From Casuarina equisetifolia (Eukaryota > Streptophyta > Magnoliopsida > Fagales > Casuarinaceae): a DNA stretch of 64,000 bases. A model generated the notes under the pieces. That model was not told the origin of the DNA, did not search any database, and was given only the letters and a program-made list of their open reading frames with translations. A program made the translations under genes and the position numbers. The stretch's first letter is position 1, and every line of letters starts with the position of its first letter. The stretch is from assembly GCA_028551475.1 (NCBI GenBank), contig CM052355.1:930001-994000 (forward strand), written 5' to 3'. Positions 51,288-58,826 of this stretch are shown here, piece after piece.

Positions 51288-51345
51288 TTGAACTGCTGCT
51301 TTATTCTTTCCTCATTGGGACTGAATCAGAGAATTAATTTCTCTG
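51288..51345 (+). repeat. Copy of an F-box promoter segment (a)
   Basis: The text 'gaactgctgctttattcttt' followed by 'gggactgaatcagagaatta' recurs at 51695-51752, about 405 bp downstream, in the same orientation. Confidence 0.8.
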
Positions 51346-51694
51346 CTAACTTCAAACAGATCCATCAACTCTCAATGGCATATTTTTCAAACTTCCGATT
51401 CTGCATTATACGATTTTCTTCCTTTTCGCAGAACAGCTAATTAACTACCATTGACACAACGAACGGTTCCATAAAAGGCTATTAAAGATTTAGGCAAGAG
51501 ATTCTGAATTCATTTTTCTTTATTCCTGTAAATCAATTGTGTTGATGTCAGTAATTAATGTAATTAATAGTGTTTTTATTAAAAATATACTTGCACTGAG
51601 AAATCCCAAGTGTTTTGGGAAACCTTCGACCGACCAAGTCTAATCACGACAGGAGAGGAAAGCAAAACTGATTCTGGAAATCACTAGGACGCTC

Positions 51695-51752
51695 GAACTG
51701 CTGCTTTATTCTTTCCTCCTTGGGACTGAATCAGAGAATTAATTAATTTCTC
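51695..51752 (+). repeat. Copy of an F-box promoter segment (b)
   Basis: Second member of the direct repeat with 51288-51345; it is also present in inverse upstream of the F-box pseudogene near 45530-45590. Confidence 0.8.
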
Positions 51753-51935
51753 TGGTCCGGATGCGGCAAATTCAACACCCACCACCGACTTCAGTGAGAA
51801 AATCTCAAGACTTCAAATTTGTGGACTGTGAGAAGACCAAGTAGAATCATGAGAGGGAAACAAGCTGATTCCCGAAAAAATCATCGGGTTTCCTTTCCCA
51901 ATTTCCAAGACGAATTTGGATTCAGAATCCCTCCC

Positions 51936-51944
51936 TATATAAAG
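51936..51944 (+). promoter_or_regulatory. TATA box of the intact F-box gene
   Basis: TATATAAAG lies about 95 bp before the start codon, which suits a transcription start near 51970. The same word is kept, inverted, before the pseudogene copy. Confidence 0.6.
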
Positions 51945-52036
51945 CCCCTCTTACTCTTGAATTCTTCGTTTTTGGTCAGCAACACCGATCTCGTTTTAGC
52001 CTTTCCAACGAGATCAGTCTTCTTTCTTTGATTTCA

Positions 52037-53089
52037 ATGGCGCTTCCAGCTCTTCCACGGGAAATTATCTACGAGATTGTGAGCCGAACATCACTTATCG
52101 GTCTTGGGCGGTGCCGACTGGTTTCTAAGGAATGGAACTCAATGACGTACGAGTCAGATTTCATGCAAGACCATTGCCGAAGAACGAAGACGATATCGGG
52201 ATTCTTCAGGCAAAACAAGTTTTTGGTAAACGGAAATAATTCACCTCTCCACGACTTCGTCTCCGTCAATGATCTCGACAGGGACAATGAAATCTCCCTT
52301 AATTTCTTGCCGGCTACCATTCAAGTTACAGCAACGACTAAACAAGGCATTATTTTGTGTAAGAAGTGGCATTACACAGGAGAGCCAGGATTTTACGTTT
52401 GCAAGCCTACTACACGGGAATGGCTCGAAATTCCAGATCCCAAAAGTGAATATGGCACTACAGCAATCGCCATGGTAGTTTTGAACTCAAAGCCTTTACG
52501 ATATAAAATTGTTCAGTTTTCAGCATACAAAAAAGGAAGACCAGAACTTCAGTGTGAGGTTTTCGATTCAGAAACATGGGTGTGGAAGCGATTGGAAGAT
52601 TTGTTGATGCCTTCCTCTGAGATCTTTGGATACGAAGACGCCATCTGTGTCGGCGGTAGGCTTTATTGGCGCATGGGCTACGATAAAGTCTTTGAGTTCC
52701 GCGAAGATACGGAGAGCTGGTCAACATTTGACGTGCCCTTTCCCGTCAGCGACGATTTCGGTACTTTTAAGCTTGTGCAGTATGAAGCTCATCTTGCGAT
52801 AATAGACAGGAAGGAAAACAGTGGAGAGCTATGGATCTTGGAAGACATTGATGGACAAGTTTGGCGTAAGCGTGAAATAATCAGCATTGAATACGAGTTT
52901 CATGTTCTTTGCATGTATAGCTCAGATGCGATATTCTTTGGACTCGGTTACTGTGATAAATACTACAACTTCAAGAGTTTCAAGTCCAAGATTTTCAAAG
53001 AGTTAAGCTATGGTTTCCCCCCTGCGGTGTTTCCGTTTCAATCAGATTTTGAGCATGTTAATCTCTGGAGTTGTGGAAGGAAGAAATAA
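52037..53089 (+). CDS. F-box protein with F-box-associated (FBA, type 1-like) domain
   Basis: An intronless 350-codon frame. The start at 52037 (caATGGCGC) is chosen because it is the first ATG and aligns with the ATG of the pseudogene copy; the frame upstream has no ATG. Residues 1-45 (LPREIIYEIVSRTSLIGLGR, CRLVSKEWNSM) are an F-box, which docks on SKP1/ASK in SCF ubiquitin ligases. The rest fits the FBA fold of plant F-box proteins: FYVCKPTTREW, RYKIVQFSAY, CEVFDSETWVWKRLED, GGRLYWRM, WILEDIDGQVWRK. The substrate is unknown. Three partial or broken copies lie within 15 kb, typical of birth-and-death evolution in this family. It has a TATA box and is probably expressed. Confidence 0.9.
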   Translation: MALPALPREIIYEIVSRTSLIGLGRCRLVSKEWNSMTYESDFMQDHCRRTKTISGFFRQNKFLVNGNNSPLHDFVSVNDLDRDNEISLNFLPATIQVTATTKQGIILCKKWHYTGEPGFYVCKPTTREWLEIPDPKSEYGTTAIAMVVLNSKPLRYKIVQFSAYKKGRPELQCEVFDSETWVWKRLEDLLMPSSEIFGYEDAICVGGRLYWRMGYDKVFEFREDTESWSTFDVPFPVSDDFGTFKLVQYEAHLAIIDRKENSGELWILEDIDGQVWRKREIISIEYEFHVLCMYSSDAIFFGLGYCDKYYNFKSFKSKIFKELSYGFPPAVFPFQSDFEHVNLWSCGRKK

Positions 53090-53602
53090 TTATTGCCAGT
53101 GAACTACAAGGAAAGAATAATTATAAACTCTTTTACCTTTGTTTGCTTGTTTATTTGTTATTTATTTTATGTATTTTTTGACTGAATTTTGTTCGACACT
53201 TGGTTTATTTTTATTTTTTATTTTTGTTTTTGAAGATGAAATCTCCACTCAAATTAATAATTTCTCTATTATTGGGGTTTGATAAGCAAGAAGCATTTCT
53301 TCTTATTTCTTTTAAGAGATTTGAAGGAAAAAAATTGTCCGAATCAATATATCTATTATTAAGCTATTAGATATGGCTTACTTCCTTTTTTTTTTTTTTT
53401 TTATCATGTAATGGGTTTTTCTTCATGTTGTGTTAAACTTTTGGGGATAAGAATTCACAAGTCTAATTAAAAAAATATTAGGGTTTAATTAAACAAACAT
53501 AAGTAAAATAATTACATAACCCAAATTTTAGTTAGAAAAACGAAAAGAGAGATCATATGATGAAAAAGAAACCGAATTAAAAATCTATTTAGTTTGTCAC
53601 AA
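53090..53602 (+). other. 3' flank of F-box gene (one arm of inverted duplication)
   Basis: AT-rich sequence homologous in inverse to 37680-38338. It includes poly-T near 53386-53402. No gene. Confidence 0.6.
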
Positions 53603-53890
53603 AGGTTAAAAACAATGGCAATCGTGATAAATCAACCATAATGTTAAAATTCTTGGATCCCTTGAATGATCTCATGCAGCGTTCTCCATCAACCTCTCTC
53701 CGACTCGGATTCTGACTTCGAATTCGACAGTGGCCATTGTGGAACCAGATTCGAGCCCCTCCGCCATGCAGACCTTTCAAACTCCATTTTCCGAGCCTAC
53801 TCCAAATCCACCAGCAATAAACTTTATGTTTTTGTTCTGAACATGCCTATCAGATTGATAGTTTTGAATTCTGACAGCTCGGTGTGAAGT
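53603..53890 (+). pseudogene. NFXL2 exon 1 fragment (second copy)
   Basis: It matches NFXL2 exon 1 from codon about 28 to 95: 'gatc/gtgataaa.caaccataa.gttaaaa', 'catcaacctctc', then an open stretch ([12 protein letters not shown]) that follows the downstream frame of the gene. Importantly it has one base more than NFXL2 in the segment matching 34462-34466, and reads through without the frameshift. It shares with 34859-35026 an insertion ending 'tgatctca(a/t)gca', so these two fragments are sister copies. It is only a fragment and lacks all zinc fingers. Confidence 0.8.
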
Positions 53891-53920
53891 TAGAGGTATG
53901 TATAGAAACATGTTTAACAA

Positions 53921-54030
53921 TAAAGAATGAAGGTTTTTAAAGACTATGAAGAGAAAAGCTCCTTTTCCATGGAAATGAATGGTGCAATTCTTCCTCCATG
54001 AAGTCAATACTCACAAAATCCTACACTTGT
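53921..54030 (+). repeat. About 105-bp dispersed repeat, copy 3
   Basis: The most complete copy together with 25361-25463 (inverse). It lies about 110 bp beyond the PAI stop codon and directly after an NFXL2 fragment. Confidence 0.75.
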
Positions 54031-54137
54031 TCTATGCCCTTAAGTAGACAAAACTGATCTTAAAATGCAAAACACTGAATGGAAAATGACAACCACAATT
54101 CAAGGTTTGAAGTTCTGAATCATGTTATTATTGTCAT

Positions 54138-55549
54138 TCAATATTTTAAAGAATTTACAGCAGCCATGAAGGAATATATTCGCAATTCGTCTTTCTGGAT
54201 ACCATCTGAGGCACAAATACCACTACTAACGTCAATCCCTTGAGGTTGGAGAATAGAAAGAGCTTCACAAACATTCTCAGGGTTGATCCCTCCAGCTAAG
54301 AGCCAGCCATGTTTGCTCCTAACTATTGGTAGCTTAAACTGGGCCCAGTTGAATCCCTTTCCACTGCAGGCATATGTATTGGACAATCAAATCAAAGCAA
54401 GTTTATATTGTAGTCTTGCAGAGAAACAAAGATCTAAAATGACATTTATCTGTCTGAAGTGGTTGATAAATTGGCATATTAAGCAAGTTGGCAGTCAAAA
54501 CAGAGCAGAAGGATCTCTTTGAATGGCAGTTAATAACTATTCAATCTAGAACTTGCCGTCTCTTAAAAAACTCTCCGAAGGATGAAAGGAGATGGTTCTC
54601 AAAACCCATTAACTAGAACTAGAATTGATTCACATATGATTCAATTGCTATGCCTATAACTAAAGATGATAAACAACCCTGGCAGATAAATGCATAAGCA
54701 TGCAACATAAAGTGGAATAATAGAGCCGAATGAAGAGAAAATATTTCTTACCTTCCACCCTTTGCACTATCTACAAGAATCCAATCTACTAGCGGGCATT
54801 CTTCGGCAGAAATTTGGTTTAGAAGGTCTCCATCTTCATTTGCATGAAGGACATATATAATTCGTTTTTCTTGCACTAAAACTGGAAAAGCAGCTCGAGA
54901 ACCATTTCCGTGAAGCTACATCACCTCAAAGCATTACGATACAAATGAGCTTATTACACTAAATGATAGGTGATGCAGCTCAGAAGGATTTTATACCTGC
55001 ACATATTCAAGATTTGATGCATCAGAAGCTCTTAATATGGTGTCTGTGTCATCATCCACAAATACTCCAACAGGCGCTGCCCCATATTCCCTCGAAACTT
55101 TTGAAATCTCCTTGGCAACAGAAAGTGAGACAGAACGTTTTGAGTTGGCCCAAATAATCATCCCAACAAAATCAGCACCAGCTTCTGCTGCCATTGCAGC
55201 ATCTTTAGCTGATGTAATCCCACACATTTTAACAAAAGGCCTCTTCTTTTCATGTTCCTCAGGACTAAAGGAGACATTTTCTGATTGGGAAAGCTTACAA
55301 GCGATTTTATTTTTTGGATATGACGTAATTCTTGACAGGTCCAGTTCTCCACCCTTTAAACCTACAGGTACAGTTGAGAGGGAGTCATATTTCAACATTC
55401 AAGTACACATAAGAGTTAGATGCTATCCACCACAAATGATACAAAATAACTCAATAACCAGAAAACACAATAGTACCATTGATTTGTCTCCTGTGCAAGT
55501 TTACAACCTTTGGCTGAAAGTGGCTTCCACTAGTTAGTCCTGCAAACAT
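54138..55549 (-). CDS. PAI1: Phosphoribosylanthranilate isomerase, plastid-type
   Basis: Four minus-strand exons, 55549-55477, 55361-54997, 54915-54752, 54363-54138 (828 nt, 275 aa), all GT-AG and in phase. It isomerises N-(5'-phosphoribosyl)anthranilate to CdRP in tryptophan synthesis. Residues 1-about 65 ([13 protein letters not shown], Ser/Lys-rich) look like a chloroplast transit peptide. The TIM barrel begins [12 protein letters not shown] with catalytic Cys 71; the catalytic Asp is 195 in [10 protein letters not shown]; phosphate-binding loops are [13 protein letters not shown] and GIDVSSGI. Length and ends are complete. Exon 1 and its flanks are duplicated at 58161-58506, and a TauE/SafE gene fragment sits directly upstream, so the promoter used is unclear. 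The start was chosen because it is the only ATG ahead of the transit-peptide-like text, and its pattern M-x-x-G-L-T/S agrees with known PAI starts. Confidence 0.93.
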
Positions 55550-55706
55550 AAGATACTGAAGTTATATTCTGGCCACACTCGTAAACACCCATAAACACTC
55601 ATAAACATCTGATAAAGAAAGATAATCACCAGGCACGACCAGATTCTAATGATGCAACTCAATTACATCTTCCATCACATAAAAACCACTAAGTTTTCGA
55701 TAGCCA
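55361..55706 (-). repeat. 346-bp perfect direct repeat, proximal copy (PAI exon 1 region)
   Basis: Identical base for base to 58161-58506, offset exactly 2,800. It spans from the first base of PAI exon 2 (with the acceptor), through intron 1 and exon 1, to about 157 bp upstream of the start codon. Flanks outside it do not match. Confidence 0.97.
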
Positions 55707-55720
55707 GTAGATCAACTCAC

Positions 55721-56121
55721 CATTTGACTCCAGTCGCTTAGCAGCCTCCTAAAATTTGAAAGATTCAGTGGTAAGCAACTCATTAATAACAGTAAATAAA
55801 AAGGGCGTTTTGAACCAAATGATGGTAATGAACGCCATCCTCTTGGTTTTTCAACACAACATGGGGCTTTGAAAGTACAAATCCATGTACGATTTAATGT
55901 TTAACAACTTGAAGTTATCATTAAAACCCAAATTTATGATCTATTTTTAAATCTTTGTGCGAATACCTTTTTCATAATTGTTTCCTTTTTCCATGTTGCG
56001 ACACCCTTAAAGAATGCTTTTGTTGATGTGGCTGCAACCCACCCGAGCCAAATAGGTTATTGTGAGAGAAAAATGCCTAGCAAAAAAATACTTAACTCGA
56101 ACCAATCAATGCAAATCACCA

Positions 56122-56165
<44 letters not shown>

Positions 56166-57672
56166 CTATAAAGAGAATGATAGTCAAAACTGTGACCATC
56201 CAATCTGCAAAGACAACATTAAAAGTGACTCCTATACTGATGCCTAGCATGAGCATTGGTTGGATGAGTAGTATCAAATCATAGTCGATGATGGGCATAT
56301 CAACTGTAGGATGCCTTAGCTTAAGGTTGTAGTAATCAGTTGACACTGCTGCACCCATGATCATACCTGACACAAACATATGGTATTTGTAACTGTTAAT
56401 TACACCAATAATAGTTGATTATTTCCATTGTTCAATTTAGTTCGATAAGACATTTTGGAAAGAACCAATGATTCAAAGACCCCAATAATGTCTTCCCCAC
56501 TCAAAAGTCGGCCGCCTTCAAATCCACATCTCAAATTCACCAAGAAAATGCTGTGACAAACTACCTTTGATTGAAAAAATTAAGATTCATGGCGTGTCAG
56601 TTCCCACCTTCTGTGTCTGATTAATGATCCTTCACTTTTAAAAAGTCAAGTTTTTTAAATTATTTGTAGAAGAAGTCTCTCTCTCCAGACATACTAATCT
56701 TTTAATCTTTGTAAATAGCACGTGGGTTTTCCTTTTTCTCCTTTTTTTCTAATAATTTCTTTCAAATAAGTTTTTTGTACTTGTACCGTCCTCCGTCTCA
56801 AAGATTTAATATTATTAGATCTTAATCTAAAAACAATCTAGTTAACGATAATTTTTTAATTTTGCGAATGAGCCCTGTACCCTCCAAAGGGTTTATCGAA
56901 TATCCTTCAATAAAACAACTAATACTACAAACTCCTTACATTTGGACAAAGCTGTTGCTGTCTTTGGATCATATCCCATAACCAGGACAAGCATGGGAAC
57001 AAAAATGCCACCGCCACCAACGCCACCGACACTCCCGAACGCCCCTCCACAGAATCCGAGTAGGGTACCCAAAACGATTTGCCACCCAAACTTCATCTCC
57101 TGTAAAGTACAATTTACAGTGACTCATTTATTGCGTAAAATTCATTAATCTTCCATCATGGCACAAGTCAAGAAGCTTTTATGCACAAGTGGACAAGAAT
57201 TATCGGTTCGTGCCACGTAAATCCAAACTTTGGTGATGCCTACCTACATGCAAATGCTCCACCCACCCAAAGCGAGTGACTAAAAAGGCATGACCCTACA
57301 GATGAAGACAACCTTTGTTTTTCGATTCTAGTGTTTTCTTCATTAAAATTAAGTAACAAGATAGTATGTCGGCGGATCAAACAATACTAAGCTATTAATT
57401 CATAAAGGCCTTAGCTGAGGCGAGTTGAAGAAGTGATATTCAGACATTACCGGCCAAACATGTTGATAACCCGACTCCTCGGGTTGCCATAAGAAATTGA
57501 GTCCTCCGAGAAGGAGACTGGATTCTGCTCCTCCGTCTGCTCCTTTGAATCTTGAACCTCTCACCCTCAGTTCCCTTTCGGCAGAAACAAGCACCAAAGC
57601 AACGACAAAACCCCACAGCGCCATCCAGACCGATCCCAAACCCGACAACCATTTCCCAGAAAACCCAGCCAT
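55721..57672 (-). pseudogene. 5' part of a TauE/SafE-family membrane transporter gene
   Basis: Five minus-strand exons in phase: 57672-57451, 57099-56940, 56366-56166, 56031-55967, 55748-55721 (676 nt, 225 codons plus one base). Features: signal/membrane segment (WMALWGFVVALVLVSA), YQHVWP then [15 protein letters not shown] with the Gly-rich [14 protein letters not shown] signature, membrane helices around [17 protein letters not shown] and [12 protein letters not shown], then the cytosolic linker TSTKAFFKG, WKKETIMKKEAAKRLESN. TauE/SafE proteins are predicted sulfite/anion exporters of about 470 aa; here the second half is missing. The homology ends 14 bp into intron 5, at 55707, where the PAI repeat begins. 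About 490 bp of upstream DNA, probably promoter, came along. All five donors, including the last (gtgagt), are intact. Confidence 0.9.
56122..56163. repeat. (AAT)14 microsatellite at a splice donor
   Basis: About 14 AAT units. On the minus strand it begins at base +3 of TauE intron 3, directly after the donor GT at 56165-56164. Confidence 0.9.
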
Positions 57673-57845
57673 CGTATTCTGACTCTACCACCTCAAAAAC
57701 AATCCACCCAATTTCTCTCCCTCCCTCCCTTCCTACAACTTCAAAATATTAATCTCTAAGAACCTGGGAAAATGGTTTTCTTCCCAAAAACGGAATCGTG
57801 GGGCTCAAAACCTTGAGAATACGACGAACTGTCAACTCTGCCCAC

Positions 57846-58008
57846 CACCCAAGTTCACATGGACTATGTTTGGTTGCCCAGAAAAGAAGACAGAAATGTT
57901 GATTATTTTTCTTTGTCTGAACGATCACTTACGACTGCCAATTCTACTCAGCACCCAAGTGCACTTAGGCCACGTATGGTTGCCCGGAGCAGAAGCAGGA
58001 AATACTGA
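57846..58008. repeat. Imperfect direct repeat of about 57 bp
   Basis: The text 'cacccaagt.cac', 'ggttgccc.ga' and 'aaat.tga' occurs at about 57846-57902 and again at about 57952-58008. It lies in the upstream region carried with the TauE fragment. Confidence 0.6.
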
Positions 58009-58160
58009 CGTTCCCAGGAATGTGGGGATGAGCTGCGTAGCCTGCCCGGCTTTTATGATATGGATGATAATTAAGATTCTCGGGATGGGTCTCGGGGACA
58101 AGTGGAGAAAGATTGCGGCCGGAAAAAGCCGTGTGAACGCTCAGAGCATTAGAAGATTCC

Positions 58161-58506
58161 CCTACAGGTACAGTTGAGAGGGAGTCATATTTCAACATTC
58201 AAGTACACATAAGAGTTAGATGCTATCCACCACAAATGATACAAAATAACTCAATAACCAGAAAACACAATAGTACCATTGATTTGTCTCCTGTGCAAGT
58301 TTACAACCTTTGGCTGAAAGTGGCTTCCACTAGTTAGTCCTGCAAACATAAGATACTGAAGTTATATTCTGGCCACACTCGTAAACACCCATAAACACTC
58401 ATAAACATCTGATAAAGAAAGATAATCACCAGGCACGACCAGATTCTAATGATGCAACTCAATTACATCTTCCATCACATAAAAACCACTAAGTTTTCGA
58501 TAGCCA
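58161..58506 (-). repeat. 346-bp perfect direct repeat, distal copy (second PAI exon 1)
   Basis: Identical to 55361-55706. It carries a full second PAI exon 1 (58349-58277) with start codon, intact donor and the intron 1 acceptor; past that acceptor the sequence is unrelated (reads ESSNALSVHTAF and stops at 57965). The next true PAI exon in line is 55361-54997, about 2.9 kb away. Confidence 0.97.
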
Positions 58507-58694
58507 TTAGAAAAAATGATTGCAATTAATACAATAATGTGAATTTATGAAGAGCAGTCAACCACAAATCAGGATAGCCCTACCTTAAACACCAGAGCTC
58601 CCCAACTCAATAAATGGGACAGATTAGCCATAATCAGAGTAAACAACAACGTACTATCCAAAGACATGAAGCGCAGCTACAAATTAGCCAGTGA

Positions 58695-58826
58695 TCAGTC
58701 ATGGTTATGCAAATAATCATACGGATTCGTTTGCCTGGTGCTTGCTGGAGCTTCCAGTCCGTTAGGAACAACTATGGGTCCATAAGACGCCCCAGCATAG
58801 CCCATGTTAAGGTAGGAGACTTTGAC
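58695..58826 (-). CDS. Possible small coding exon, unidentified
   Basis: On the minus strand, after an acceptor-like CAAAG, the frame reads SYLNMGYAGASYGP ... EAPASTRQTNPYDYLHNHD and stops at 58697-58695. Composition is protein-like and it could be the last exon of a gene or a 36-codon small ORF from its own ATG. A minus-strand segment about 59460-59700 ending in a GT donor could be a leader exon. I cannot name the family. Confidence 0.3.
   Translation of the reverse strand, partial: VKVSYLNMGYAGASYGPIVVPNGLEAPASTRQTNPYDYLHNHD

Noticed and set aside
52028-52036. Extended start for the F-box gene three codons upstream
   Set aside because: The codon at 52028 is TTG, not ATG; the ATG at 52037 aligns with the pseudogene start.
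55707-58160. TauE insert as a classical DNA transposon
   Set aside because: Its ends (gtagatca... and ...agattcc) are not inverted repeats, and a 346-bp flanking duplication is far longer than any transposon target duplication.
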